Source: Populus alba
Lineage: Eukaryota > Streptophyta > Magnoliopsida > Malpighiales > Salicaceae
Direction of reading: 5' to 3'
NCBI RefSeq assembly: GCF_005239225.2
Contig: NC_133284.1
Location: 3,625,770 to 3,689,769, forward strand
Length of the DNA: 64,000 nt
In this document: positions 12,369-24,363 of the stretch, one piece after another
How positions within the stretch are numbered: position 1 is the stretch's first letter
How the letters are laid out: every line of letters starts with the position of its first letter
The notes under the pieces: generated by a model
Told to the model about the DNA's origin: nothing
Database searches by the model: none
The model's input: only the letters and a program-made list of their open reading frames with translations
Made by a program: the position numbers and the translations under genes

Positions 12369-12850
12369 GATGACACAGTCAATCGGTTCTTGGCAGTGTT
12401 TTCTCTGCCTCATGCTTGAGCTCCTTAGTGACTTTGTATACATGATGATGTACCAGAATTTGTCTTAAAAATTTTTAATCACATCCACTGATAATTCTTC
12501 ATTGTTTTTATAACAGTTACACTGTTGATTTCTTTTATGGCTAAATTATGTTTTTCCATTTTATAGATATAGTTTATCTGTGCTGTAAGTTTTTTGATGA
12601 ATGAAATCATTATTCAATGAACGAGCTAGAAGCAGGATCGACCTGCTACAAAGCTATACAAAAAGAAAGCCACCTATTCAGACTAGTTCCCAGTTATAAC
12701 AGATAGCAAACAAGTCTGTTTTCTTGATAAATAGCTACTTGACAAATTGCAGATTTCCACCATTTGTGTTTGACAGTGAAAAGAACAGCTTGAAAAATGC
12801 TGTTAACAGGGGAATTTCAGAGTTATGACATCCAGAGTTTCTTTGCACAA
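12369..12850 (+). repeat. Duplicated copy of the small gene's 3' flank
   Basis: It matches 1,728-2,170 (GATGACACAGTCAATCGGTT and onward) in the same orientation. At about 12,845 it jumps directly to the sequence found at about 4,127 in unit A, so roughly 2 kb present in A is missing here. It shows that the duplicated unit originally ran from this flank through the WAKL gene. Confidence 0.8.
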
Positions 12851-12967
12851 AATACTAAATTATACATGTTGTTCGATTAGTTTAGGAACGTCTGATGAAG
12901 GGAAATACAACGAGAAAATCTTAAAATTGTCTAAAACTCATGCAAATCAAATGAACATAAATCTTAA

Positions 12968-15900
12968 TCACCATGTTTCGTGAGAAATCAATGGCTGGAC
13001 ATCCAAAGAAGGAGCCTTGCCATTTCTAAAATCGCCAATTGTTACTGAAGTAGGAGGCCCAGCAATTTCCCATACGTTGGGAACTTCATCCCTGATGTTT
13101 TCAAGTTCTTTACTACTTTGTTGTGCATGAAGAGCTCCTTTTGACAGCCGAATCTGCTCCAACTCTATCGCGACTTCTCTCATTGTTGGCCGTTTCCTTC
13201 CATTCAAGTTCAAGCATCTTCTTGCAAGATTAGCGACTGCGATAACTTCTTCGTCACGGTCCTGCCCCATAATTCGTTCCTCAAGAATATCAAATATCTT
13301 GTTCTCTTCCATCGAAAGAATAAAATGAGTGGATAAACTTCTCCTGTCTTCCGGCCTTTCATAAGAAATTGGTTTTTGCCCACTCAAGAGCTCTGCAAGA
13401 ACAACACCAAAACTGTAGACGTCACTTTTTCCGGTAAACTGGCTAGACTGGAAGTACTCTGGGTCCAAGTATCCAAAAGTGCCTTGAACATGAGTGGTTA
13501 GATGAGTTTGATCAATGGCGATCGATCTTGAAGTTCCGAAATCTGATACTTTTGCTCTGAACTTCTCATCTAACATTATATTTGTAGACTTGATATCACG
13601 GTGGTAAACCGGAATGGATGCTGCGGAATGAAGATAAGAAAGTGCCCTAGCAACTTCAGTAGCAATCCTTAGTCGCATTTCCCATGAAAACTCGAACTCC
13701 TCCTTCTGGTCATGAATATACTCAAAGAGATTTCCGTTGGGAATGAATTCATAGACTAGCAGAGGAACCTCCGTCTCTAAACAACAACCTAGCAACTTGA
13801 CCACATTTCTGTGATTGACTTGTGAAAGGATGACGACCTCATTGATAAATTCTTCCAACTTTTCTTCATCCACCATTTTGGATTTTTTAACAGCAACGAT
13901 CATTCCATCTGCTAGCATTCCTTTATAAACAGTTCCTTGGCCACCTTGACCAAGTATTCTATTATCATTAAAACGATCGGTTGCCTTTTCCAGCTCCTTG
14001 GAAGTAAATATTTTTGTTTTCTGAATGCTTCCATCACTTGAGGATAATTGTTGCTGCAGCAATAAACCACCATTTCGTTTGAAGAACTTCTTCTTCAGTT
14101 CAATGTTCTTTTTTTTTTTTACAAGTTTATATAACCGCCAAATACCAACAAGCAGCAGCAACAATCCAGTGGCCGCACCTAGAACTGCCATTGCTCGCAA
14201 GGGAAAATAAAATAAAATTGTTAGATACATACACACGTATTATTATTGAACAACAATCCATGTCAACAAGGTGGTTAAATCGTTTTTAGGTTGAGGTAAC
14301 CTTCTGCCGTATATTTTTTTAAATTCTTATATTCTTATATGTTATTGTATATTCATTTTTTTTCCTTATATATCCTCTCACTATTTTGAACAAAAAAGCC
14401 GACAACAACCTCCAAAAGAAAATTTAATTTCAAAAAGTCTAAAACAATATTTACAAATGAATTTTTTAATTAACGAAGACTGAAAATTTCTTAAAATGAA
14501 TTTTTTTTAAAAATAACACATGGAAGAATAAATCCAATACATAAAGATAAATAAATCAATTAACCTAATTTTTTAATTAACATACCACTTTTCTTTTTAT
14601 TCCCACAAATAAAATCAATATTTTTTTTTACAAATAGTTGTTTTCTTCTTGAAGTGCAAATGGAGAACTTTCCAAGTCAAACATACCGAATCGATTAGTA
14701 TTTAAAATTTTCCCACAAATAAAATCAATATTCAAACATACCCAATGTTTCAGGTTCCTATAAATTACGAAGGAAAAATAGAATTAAGAGACAGAAACTT
14801 ACTCAAGAAAGTGATCTTAGCTTTGTCGAGCTCGCACTTGTACCACCCCGGCACATTCACACATTTTGTCATCCCCGAACACCAATTTACCACGGGAATT
14901 TTGCACTCATCGATATCTGATTCAGGAAATCCAATGAGTGAGTATATTCTTGTGATTGGAGCCATTCAAAAGTACTAGAATGATATTGCACGGTGAATTT
15001 ATGCTTCAACTCTATTCTAAAGCTTCAGTACTCCATTATTTTTTCTTAAGAAAAAAAAAAGATTAAATCACATTAAGCGTGTTCGAATCATACCAGTGCA
15101 TCCATCAGGAAGATACGGATTGCCTTCATAGCCATCGTTGCAACTACAAGTACTTGAATTGGAATACAATGTTACTGTACTCAAACCCAACCCACCAGAA
15201 CTTAAGTTCAAAGGGACGTTGCAATACATTGCATCAGAATTCTTTGCATCAGAATAAAATGTTACACCTTCAGGGATGTCAGTACCATAATACATAAACC
15301 AACGCAGGATAACTGGAACATATTGCATATATTGCACCTCCTCGGGACTTGATATATTGTTCCCGAACCATGCTCTCTCTACTATAAAAGCTACCTTGCA
15401 TTGATTTCTGCCTTGATCATTAGGGTCCTCTGCGTTCCCCAAACTCGCGCTGAAAACCTGGAGACTCGAGGGAATTGTGGTCTGGCAGCAATTGTTACTA
15501 GAACAGTATCTATTTTCTTTCCCTTCAGCACTAGAACTAGTCAAATTATTAGCACCGCAAGTTGACGTGCACCCAACAATTTGTGGCTCAATTCCGTTCA
15601 ATAAAGCACGATTGTTGTAGCCCATTGCGATGAAGGTATTTAAGGAAGAGAAGGCGAAAGGACTTCCAGTCATATCAATGGATATGTTGGCACCTCTACC
15701 AGCACAGCCGGAGGAAATTATTGGACTGTTTACTCGAACCATAGGATCACCGTACCTTATTGAAATCTCCAAGACCTCCATGTTGATTCTGCTTAAGAAA
15801 GCCCTGCTAGGAGAATCCGCGGTTGTTTTGTTGCAATCAACTGAGAACCAGTCATTCATGGAACAACCTGTTCCTATTCCAAATGGAAAAGGGATGCTAA

Positions 15901-16015
15901 TGTTTCCACAAGTGTCTTTACAATTAGGCTTCGCCATAATTAGTGCTGATACAGTTGCTATTTCAGGGACTAGAATTAGCAGGAAAAAAATTAGAGAGAC
16001 ACTACGAGGAATCAT
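12968..16015 (-). CDS. WAK-like receptor kinase, copy B (three exons)
   Basis: Predicted plasma-membrane pectin-binding receptor kinase, about 753 residues. Exons: 16,015-15,094; 14,916-14,803; 14,193-12,968, all with canonical junctions. Layout is as in copy A: signal peptide, galacturonan-binding domain ([20 protein letters not shown]), EGF-Ca repeat ([15 protein letters not shown]), transmembrane helix, kinase with [16 protein letters not shown] lysine, HRDIKSTN and DFG. Sequence is nearly the same as A apart from scattered substitutions, for example [10 protein letters not shown] where A has [10 protein letters not shown]. Intron 2 is only 609 bases, against 1,776 in A. No lesions were seen, so it is probably functional. 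High similarity to A suggests recent duplication or gene conversion. Confidence 0.92.
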
Positions 16016-17686
16016 GCCTTCCCTTCTATTGCAGATTTAGATGCTGCTGGAGATCAATAATGGAAGGGGAGAGAGAGAGAGGGGAAAGATCTTTCTTTGC
16101 TCCCTATATTTGTGAGAAAAAAATACTAATTGAGACAGAGAAGACTACCTTAAAAGAGTAAACGAACTGCCCAAATCATTTGAAGCAAATTCAATGAAAA
16201 GTTCTCTCTCAATCTATCTATATATATAATATGGTGGCCTTCCATATTTTTAATTCGAGTATTCGTAGGATTTAGAGCTAGGATGTTTCTTCCCAACTTC
16301 CAAGCTTTGATTAATAATGTAAAAATTCCACAAGACTATAAAAAGGCTCTCAAATTGATGAGTGATGGTGACTTTCGTCTAACCAATTCAAAGAGGATTA
16401 GTCTAAAAGTAAAGAGAAGAAATAGTAGGCTTTGAACCACTTAAATGTGTTGGAACTCAGAATAGAGAAATTAAAGATAGAAAGGGAGCGTGTAGACGAC
16501 GATGCTATGAATAAAACAGGGGAAGAAAAGTCGTTTCTCTAGAGTGCATGCCAAGATCTTATTATAATGTGGAATATCTAGAAATAGTAGATAAGAACTC
16601 AGAATGAACATATCCTTAGAAATCTATTTAAAGTGAATGAAAGCTTTAATTGATTATGGGCTAAAACATCTCTTCAGTTTCCACATGAGAAATTACGAAG
16701 GAAAAGTATACATTTGGGAGGGAATTAACCAGGCAGATGCAGCCAACGACTTTGCATGCATGCCAACTGAGATAGCAGATCTTCTAGAGGTCTTCTACAT
16801 GTTTTTTTTTTTTTTTTTTAAAAAAAATTTCTTGCTTTGAAAAATAAAAACCGAAAAGAAAGATCTAGGAAAGTAGTTTTCGTAACAGCCAACGACTTTG
16901 CATGCATGCCATCATTTCACATTCAACCCACATAATCCCATATCTAGAAATTCAATTCATCAAGAATGTGGACGACGATGCTATGAATAAAACAGGGGAA
17001 GAAAAGTCGTTTCTCTTGAGTGCCAAGATCTTATTATAATGTGGAATATCCAGTAGATAAGTACTCAGAATGAACATATATTTAGAAATTAATCAGCAAT
17101 CAGCTAGCAAACCTAATTCAAAAAGAGATTGGAAGATTGTGTTTAGTTAATATTATAGGATATAATGAACATATACAAAAGGGATAGAAAAATCACCAAA
17201 TGAAAGTTCTCCTTATTAATGCAAGTGTTTTGTTTTAAAAAATTCTAACAAGAATAGTGTCCGACTTGCAGTGACGAAGTACATTTACTTAATAATTTAA
17301 CTATTTTATTATCATAGAATTTTAAATAATCTAAGAGGAAGCTACAATTTTTTTTCTTCTGTTTTACTTTTCAACAAAAATAATAATCCATTATAACTCT
17401 TAAATTAAATCAGTTTTTTTTATAGAAATTCTATATCATGGAGAAACTTAACCGAAATTTCCAATGTGAAATCTCAAATTTCTGTGTGGACATATAATTT
17501 GGACCCAAAAATCACAATTCTATCATTAACCATGTATGCTTTCGGTTCCTTAGTTAGAGATTAGCACCCGTGAACAGTAGCATGAGCACCGATGATACCA
17601 GCAGCAACAATAACAAGTTCAGTAATTGCTCCTTATTTGGATAATGGATATCCGAAACTCAATTAGGTATTCAAGATTTATATCCG
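16016..17686. repeat. Upstream flank of copy B, part of the duplicated unit
   Basis: It matches 8,389-10,399 of unit A. A B-specific insertion at about 16,625-16,965 contains two copies of a 24-base repeat (16,741-16,764 and 16,887-16,910) that includes TTTGCATGCATGCC. No gene is seen; a short open stretch here (16,637-16,840) ends in poly-T and has no recognisable domain. Confidence 0.6.
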
Positions 17687-18534
17687 TTAGGTTTTAGGTG
17701 GATAATATGACTCCTTAATTGCATAGGCGGGACTCTCTGGCCCTTGTTGCACGTCCAAGCATTGGTGGATCTATGTTGCCCGCAAAGAGAAATCACCTGC
17801 GATTAGTTGGGCTTCCGGCCCCTTATATTTAAACAGTGATGAGCTCACAGCCATCTGGCCCATTTCGGCTTTGTCCAAAGAGATAAGTGTGGAGTTGAAA
17901 CCGGGTTTTACTTTACCCGACTCAAAATGTCTCCATCATAGATTTTTTAGCATCTGCCCATACCTCCGATCTAGTGAAGTCGGGTTACATGGATGCCTTT
18001 CTAGTATCCATTAAAAACCCGATCGAATCTAGGGGTTTTTTTTTAATAAAAAAAAATAATCTACTTTTATAAAACAAACAGAATCATAAAATAAATTAAA
18101 AATTTTTTTATATAAAAAATATTTAAATTATCATTAAAGTATCTTAAATAAAAATTCTAATTAAGTTTTTTTTTATATAGATTATTGGGTCTGACGATTA
18201 GATCCAAAATATTTGGGTATTATAAATATTTTTGTTTGATAAACAATAAAATAAATCATAAAAAAACCACAAATAACCAAAATAAAACAAAAGGATTGTA
18301 AAATTATTATTATTACAATTTACACTAAAATATCTTGAATATCATTGGTTGATATTATTGACGGGATCTTATATTTATGATAAAATATTTTGAATATCTT
18401 ATTGCAAGTATAACTTTTTTATTGACCAAAAAATATATAAAGATTTATTTGTTTTCCATGTTATTTATTTAATTTTTTTTAAAAAAAGAATAAAATAACA
18501 CATGGTAAAATTTAATTGGTAGAAAATTTATGTT
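17687..18534. other. Unassigned insertion between unit B and CAF1
   Basis: Positions 17,690-18,020 are noticeably richer in G+C than the flanks and contain no long reading frame. They begin abruptly at the end of the duplicated unit. The following 500 bases are AT-rich. Possibly transposon-derived, but I cannot name it. Confidence 0.3.
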
Positions 18535-18620
18535 TCTAGATATAGTTTATCTGTGTTTAAGTTTTTTGATGAATGAAATCATTATTCAATGAACGAGAAG
18601 CAAGATCGACCTGCTAGGTA
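18535..18620 (+). repeat. Third fragment of the small gene's 3' flank
   Basis: It matches 1,899-1,985 and about 12,565-12,650 (GATATAGTTTATCTGTG, CAATGAACGAGAAGCA, GATCGACCTGCTA). It marks the edge of another, mostly lost, duplicated unit. Confidence 0.7.
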
Positions 18621-18669
18621 GGATATTAGGTAGGCAATTAAGTGTCTTATTCGTTAAGGACTCCTTGAT

Positions 18670-18678
18670 TATATAAAG
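18670..18678 (+). promoter_or_regulatory. Candidate TATA box of CAF1
   Basis: TATATAAAG about 240 bases before the CAF1 start codon, a normal distance if the 5' UTR is about 200 bases. Confidence 0.4.
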
Positions 18679-18909
18679 AGGTTGTAATTTTAAACCGAAT
18701 TAATTTAAGACACTGAAAGTAGAACTCCATTAGGACAATCCTTCTCACGGCAGGAAACCTTTTTTAATTTTGAGATGGGAAACCAGAAGAAACAAGGATT
18801 CCATACACTCCTCATCAACTTCGGACCAGATCTTGGCTATAGATTGACAACCTAAGCCATTGAAATAGCTCAACTTGCATTAGCTCTTCAAATCACAACA
18901 GCGTCAACG

Positions 18910-19701
18910 ATGAACAGCAGCAAACCAGTACATCTGCGCGAACTCTGGGCAGACAACCTCGTATATGAATTTTTTCTAATCAAGGAAGCGATCTCTTGCT
19001 TCCCCTTGGTTGTTTTGGACACAGAATTCCCTGGTACTATCTTTCAATTAAATCGTGACAAGATCTCGCTGTCTCATGCCACTCCCTATGAAAACTACTG
19101 TCTCATGAAGTGGAATGTTGATCTCTTGAAAATAATTCAACTTGGGATGACTCTTTCTGATTCACATGGAAATCTTCCAAGTTTCGGAACAGAATTCCAC
19201 TATGCGTGGCAGTTTAATTTCCGGGATTTCAATATCAAGCACGATCATCACAATGAAGAGTCTATTGGGTTACTTGAACGCCAAGGTATTGATTTGAAGA
19301 AGAACAGAGAGACGGGTACTGATTCCTCATATTTTGGAAGGCTGATTTTGAGTTCTGGACTTGTTTCCAATAATTCTTCAATAACTTGGATTACTTTTCA
19401 TGGCGCATATGATTTCGGATCCTTGATCAAGATTTTAACTAAACGAGAGTTGCCAAGTGATATGCGGTCTTTTTTGGGGATGATGAGGTTCTTCTTTGGG
19501 GTTCGAGTTTATGATACAAAATTCATGATGGGATGCATTAGTGGCTTGCACGGTGGATTGGAGAGGGTAGCTATGTTACTTGGTGTTGAACGAATAACGG
19601 GAAGAAGGCACCAGGCAGGATCTGATAGCTTGTTAACTCTTCAGACATTCGTGAGATTTAAGGAGTCGTGTGCTAAAATTGATCTCGAGAAATTGAATTG
19701 A
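18910..19701 (+). CDS. CAF1: CCR4-associated factor 1 (CAF1/POP2) mRNA deadenylase
   Basis: A 263-residue single-exon gene; plant CAF1 genes are usually intronless and about 270-280 residues. CAF1 is a DEDD-family 3'-5' exoribonuclease subunit of the CCR4-NOT complex that removes poly(A) tails. Catalytic acids are visible: Asp37 and Glu39 in VVLDTEFPG, Asp168 in FHGAYDFG, Asp239 in RRHQAGSDS, with His234 completing the DEDDh-type pattern. It starts with HLRELWADNLVYEF, the usual N-terminus, which supports the chosen start. It is complete, with no lesions, and somewhat short at the C-terminus. It is unrelated to the flanking WAKL genes and lies on the opposite strand; it probably arrived by its own duplication, as dicots carry many CAF1 copies. 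Confidence 0.93.
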   Translation: MNSSKPVHLRELWADNLVYEFFLIKEAISCFPLVVLDTEFPGTIFQLNRDKISLSHATPYENYCLMKWNVDLLKIIQLGMTLSDSHGNLPSFGTEFHYAWQFNFRDFNIKHDHHNEESIGLLERQGIDLKKNRETGTDSSYFGRLILSSGLVSNNSSITWITFHGAYDFGSLIKILTKRELPSDMRSFLGMMRFFFGVRVYDTKFMMGCISGLHGGLERVAMLLGVERITGRRHQAGSDSLLTLQTFVRFKESCAKIDLEKLN

Positions 19702-20031
19702 TATGAGGGAATGATGTTTGGACTGTGTGAAGGCTGGTTAGGGTTCACTTACGCACCTGATACATTCATGGGCACTCTAGTTTGAAGGAATATCAATGGA
19801 GTTGTACTCTCAGGTCTAGAAAATGTATAATTAATTGTTATAACGTAGATGTTCATAACTGCGTCGATTATCACCAGCAGTACGTAGAGGTTATATGAAA
19901 TTGATCAAATAAGAAGTGGTTGAGGCATGGGTACAGTAAGGAAATTATAACTCTGGAAGACGATCGATAAAAAGAAAAGAGATCTGCTCATGTTCTTTTT
20001 TTCCTGATAAACCGGAACAATTTTTGCAGAA

Positions 20032-20064
<33 letters not shown>

Positions 20065-20417
20065 AAGAGGACGAACCCGTTTGTTAACTGGGAAAATGCC
20101 GCATAAACAAATGGCGGTTCAAAATCGAACATTCCTATGCATGGGCAGAGCCAGAAAGTTTTTGTGTCCTAGATTATTAAATAAATATATAAATTTTTTA
20201 TAAATTGTTTTTAAAATAAATTATTATCTTATGTACATTAATTTTTAAAGTTAACAGTAAAGTTTTGATTTAAATATACAACCTAAAATATTAAAAAATA
20301 AATTTAAAATACATAAAATTGAAGTGAAAGTAAAAATAAAACTCACTATTAAAAATTATAATATCCTTCAATATTTTGTAGAATATAATTCATCTATAAT
20401 CGAATCTGAATTTATAA
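19702..20417. other. CAF1 3' flank with an ATT microsatellite
   Basis: AT-rich sequence with an (ATT)n run at about 20,033-20,060. No gene is seen. Confidence 0.5.
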
Positions 20418-21100
20418 TGTAACAACCCCTCAACCGAGATAAAATAATAATCTCATGTCAACTGAAAAAATAAAGTAATTAAATTTTTTCCCTCTTTCAA
20501 TTCCTCCTCCATTCACTTGATTCTTCCTTAAATTAGTATTTTATAAGTTGGACTTTGTAAATTTCCAAGATCAATCTCACTTTTTTTTATTTTTTTCCTT
20601 GGATATTTTTTGTTTTTCCCTTACTTTTCTTTCTTTGTCTCTCGCCTTTTCTCTTTTTTTTTCTATTATGCCTGCCTGATTGGCAACATGTAAAAGAAAG
20701 GAAGATCTGATTTATTTTATTTTATAATGATAAATAATTATTTTACCCTTAATTAATGAGTCGTTTTGCTTTTATTTGACAGTCTTTTTTTATTAGTACT
20801 TACCAAGCCTCGTTCATCCTAAAATTTTAAACAAATTTTATTCAATATAACTTAAGATCCCTTGTAAAATTTAAGCTCAATCTGATGGTCGGATTGAGAA
20901 TTACGTCCAATAACATAAAAAAACTAGTCAAATTATGATTTTTCATCAAATTTCTGAATCTTTTCAAAAATTCTAAAATTTTAACCCAAATTAAAATATC
21001 ATACTAGAAGGCTCCACGTAAATTTTTTTAAAAAAATTAATAACTTAATTGAGAATTATAAATTTTTTCATATATAAAACTAGTAAAAAAATATTGATAA
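20418..21100 (-). mobile_element. Shortened Gypsy LTR relic
   Basis: The left edge TGTAACAACCCCTCAA resembles TGTAACGCCCTCAA at 31,422. The rest matches 33,590-34,310 in the same direction, for example CCGATGGTCGGATT at 33.96 kb against CTGATGGTCGGATT here, followed by ACGTCCAATAAC. It is therefore an internally deleted LTR of the element family at 31.4-35.4 kb. The right end is uncertain. Confidence 0.55.
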
Positions 21101-21476
21101 AATCTTAAACTAGAAGCCCAGCCAAACCTTTAACATGCCCTCACCCCTGATTGTAGTGCTATCAAATGGTGCATTTTGTGCACCTTGATAAGCTCAGGCT
21201 GCCGTATAATATCGGCCAGGTAGTCGGTCTCCTGAGATCAAATTAAACATACATGGTTTGGCGAGGTACTAGCATGATGAGTGAGGTGGTAAAGGGCCTA
21301 GGCATCATCACCAACAATTGAGAACATATGGTTGGCTATGGCGAAGAAAAGTAACCGAGTGGCTGCAACATTGATGACTCGGAAGAGGTTTGACTCACCA
21401 GAGTTTTTTTTTTAGTTTTTTTTTTTTAATCCTACCTGGGCTACAGCCCAACGGAGCCTTGTGAAAGGCTCCGCCC

Positions 21477-22030
21477 TTGTTAGTATGCTACAGTCAAAGA
21501 GTGCTGAAGAAGGAAATATTTGCAACTCGTGGTCTTGGGGTCATATTTCCAAAGCTTGTAATCCATCACCCAAGCCAGCACCACCGGAACATATTCCCGA
21601 TCATGAAACACTTGCAGATTGTTTGTATCGGAGAACGCAACCCATTCTTGTTCTGCTAGAAAAGTAAGCTTGCATCCACTGCTGTCTTGACTCTCATTTT
21701 TAGTTTCTAGACTTGGATTAAAAACCTGCATCCTGAAAGGAGCTCTGGCTACGCAGCAGTGCTTACCAGAACAGAGACTATCAATTTCTTGCCCAAAAAT
21801 AATGGTTGTATGATTATAGCAGGGAACGCATGTTGAGTCGCATCCACTGACTTGGGGCCCAATCTCTGTCAATAGAGCACGGATGTTGCAGCCGACTGCA
21901 ATGAACAGATTACTGAAGGAGAAAAAGAAAGGACTTCCCTCCAAGTTCATCGGATTGCCTACCGGAACAACTGGAGGACATAATTGGACCTTTGACAACG
22001 GCAGCACCATCTCCAATATTCAGAAAAAAA
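21477..22030 (-). pseudogene. Divergent WAK-like exon 1 relic
   Basis: A minus-strand galacturonan-binding domain fragment. Recognisable pieces in order: VVKGPIMSSSCSGR, FSNLFIAVGCN, GCDSTC, LCSGKHCCVARAPF, MQVFNPSLE, CKLTFLAEQEW and YVPVVLAWVMDY. It lacks a signal peptide and start, and the frame shifts near 21,950 (the VVKGPIM segment is in a different frame from the rest). It has no EGF or kinase exon of its own. It is clearly more diverged than copies A-C, so it derives from an older WAKL paralogue. It lies just downstream of copy C's kinase exon. Confidence 0.75.
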
Positions 22031-23883
22031 TTTAATTCAGTAACACGTTGCTAAAATAGCGGTTGATACTTGATACTATCTCAAGATAAAAAAATGATGG
22101 ACATAGTTTGGATAAAAGAGACATGTTTCATGTTTTTCTTGAATCGATTTTAATCGAGATTTTTTTTTCTTTACAATGAGAATTTAGCCATTCTTTTTAA
22201 ACTGGGACGAATAAATAAAGAAAATGAAGTTTATGACTGAAATTGAATTTTATAAATTATTAAGAACTAAAAGTTTATAATTTAAAAAATTAAGAATTAA
22301 ATAGAGAAAATTTAATAACTATTATTGAAACTAAAATATAATCTTTCAACTTTCGGATTTAGAGTAACTTTTGCTGGGAGTAGGCTCAAAATACTAATTA
22401 TACATATATGTTGTTCGATTAGTTTAGGAACGTCTGATGAAGGGAAATACAACGAGAAAATCTTAAAATTGTCTAAAACTCATGCAAATCAAATGAACAT
22501 AAATGCCATGGATGTACTTAATCACCATGTTTCGTGAGAAATCAATGCTTGGACATCCAAAGATGGAGCCGTGCCATTTCTAAAATCGCCAATTGTTACT
22601 GAAGTAGGAGTCCCAGCAATTTCCCATGCGTTGGGAACTCCATCCCTGATGTTTTCAAGTTCTTTACTGCTTTGTTGTGCATGAAGAGCTCCTTTTGACA
22701 GCCGAATCTGCTCCAACTCTATCGCGACTTCTCTCATTGTTGGCCGTTTCCTTCCATTCAAGTTCAAGCATCTTCTTGCAAGGTTAGCGACTGCGATAAC
22801 TTCTTCGTCACGGTCCTGCCCCATAATTCGTTCCTCAAGAATATCAAATATCTTGTTCTCTTCCATCAAAAGAATAAAATGAGTGGCTAAACTTCCCCTT
22901 TCTTCCGACCTTTCATAAGAAATTGGTTTTTGCCCACTCAAGAGCTCTGCAAGAACAACACCAAAACTGTAGACGTCACTTTTTCCGGTAAACTGGCTAG
23001 ACTGGAAGTACTCTGGGTCCAAGTATCCAAAAGTGCCTTGAACATGAGTGGTTAGATGAGTTTGATCAATGGCGATCGATCTTGAAGTTCCGAAATCTGA
23101 TACTTTTGCTCTGAACTTCTCATCTAACATTATATTTGTAGACTTGATATCACGGTGGTAAACCGGAATGGATGCTGCGGAATGAAGATAAGAAAGTGCC
23201 CTAGCAACTTCAGTAGCAATCCTTAGTCGCATTTCCCATGAAAACTCGAACTCCTCCTTCTGGTCATGAATATACTCAAAGAGATTTCCGTTGGGAATGA
23301 ATTCATAGACTAGCAGAGGAACCTCCGTCTCTAAACAACAACCTAGCAACTTGACCACATTTCTATGATTGACTTGTGAAAGGATGACGACCTCATTGAT
23401 AAATTCTTCCAACTTTTCTTCATCCATCATTTTGGATTTTTTGATAGCAACGATCATTCCATCTGCTAGCATTCCTTTATAAACAGTTCCTTGGCCACCT
23501 TGACCAAGTATTCTATTATCATTAAAACGATCGGTTGCCTTTTCCAGCTCCTTGGAAGTAAATATTTTTGTTTTCTGAATGCTTCCATCACTTGAGGATA
23601 ATTGTTGCTGCAGCAATAAACCACCATTTTGTTTGAAGAACTTCTTCTTCAGTTCAATGTTCTTCCGTTTTTTTACAAGTTTATATAACCGCCAAATACC
23701 AACAAGCAGCAACAACAATCCAGTGGCCGCACCTAGAACTGCCATTGCTCGCAAGAGAAAAAAATAAAATAAAATTGTTAGATACATACATACATATTAT
23801 TAAATCTTTTTTTGGTTGAGGTAACCTTCTGCCGTGTATTTTTTTACGTACTTCTTTTTTTAATTATTATATGTTATTGTATA

Positions 23884-24138
23884 TGTTGGGAATATTTTCT
23901 TATTCACTGCATAGTTGTCCAGGTCAATAGGAGTTTGTTAGTTAGTGGATGAATAAATGGTATACGTGTCCAGCTCTCAGTACTTAGTGGCTAGTCTGTT
24001 GGGTTAAGTTGGGTTAGTGCCTAGTCTTTAGTTAATTCTGTTTTCGATTATTTGAGTCATTGTAATGCCTATTTAAAGGCACTGTTCTTTATTCAATAAT
24101 ATAGCAATTCATTCTCATTCTCTACGATCTGTGCAACA
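23884..24138 (+). repeat. Copia 5' LTR
   Basis: 255 bases, TGTTGGGAATATT to CTGTGCAACA, with TG...CA ends. It contains the promoter for the element; GCCTATTTAAAGGCAC near 24,067 is a TATA-like region. Confidence 0.95.
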
Positions 24139-24139
24139 G

Positions 24140-24151
24140 TGGTATCAGAGC
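24140..24151 (+). promoter_or_regulatory. Primer-binding site (initiator tRNA-Met type)
   Basis: TGGTATCAGAGC one base after the LTR, the standard match to the 3' end of plant initiator methionine tRNA. Confidence 0.95.
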
Positions 24152-24185
24152 CAGGTTAGAGTGAAATTAAAAGAATTGAAATTGA

Positions 24186-24355
24186 GAGTTTTGTGAGGGA
24201 GAGACAGCAGCAGCTTCACCCACTAAATTGAGAGAGAACGAAGCTTTGTGAGAGTTCACCCACTAAATTGAGAGCTTTGTGAGAGAGAACGGAGCTTTGT
24301 GAGAGAGAACCCACCAAATTGAAAGCTTTGTGAGAGAAACAGCAGTAGCTTCATC
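24186..24355 (+). repeat. Short repeats in the Copia leader
   Basis: The untranslated leader repeats AGCTTTGTGAGAGA about four times and CACCCACTAAATTGAGAG at least twice. It lies between the primer-binding site and the gag start. Confidence 0.7.
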
Positions 24356-24363
24356 AAGCATCG

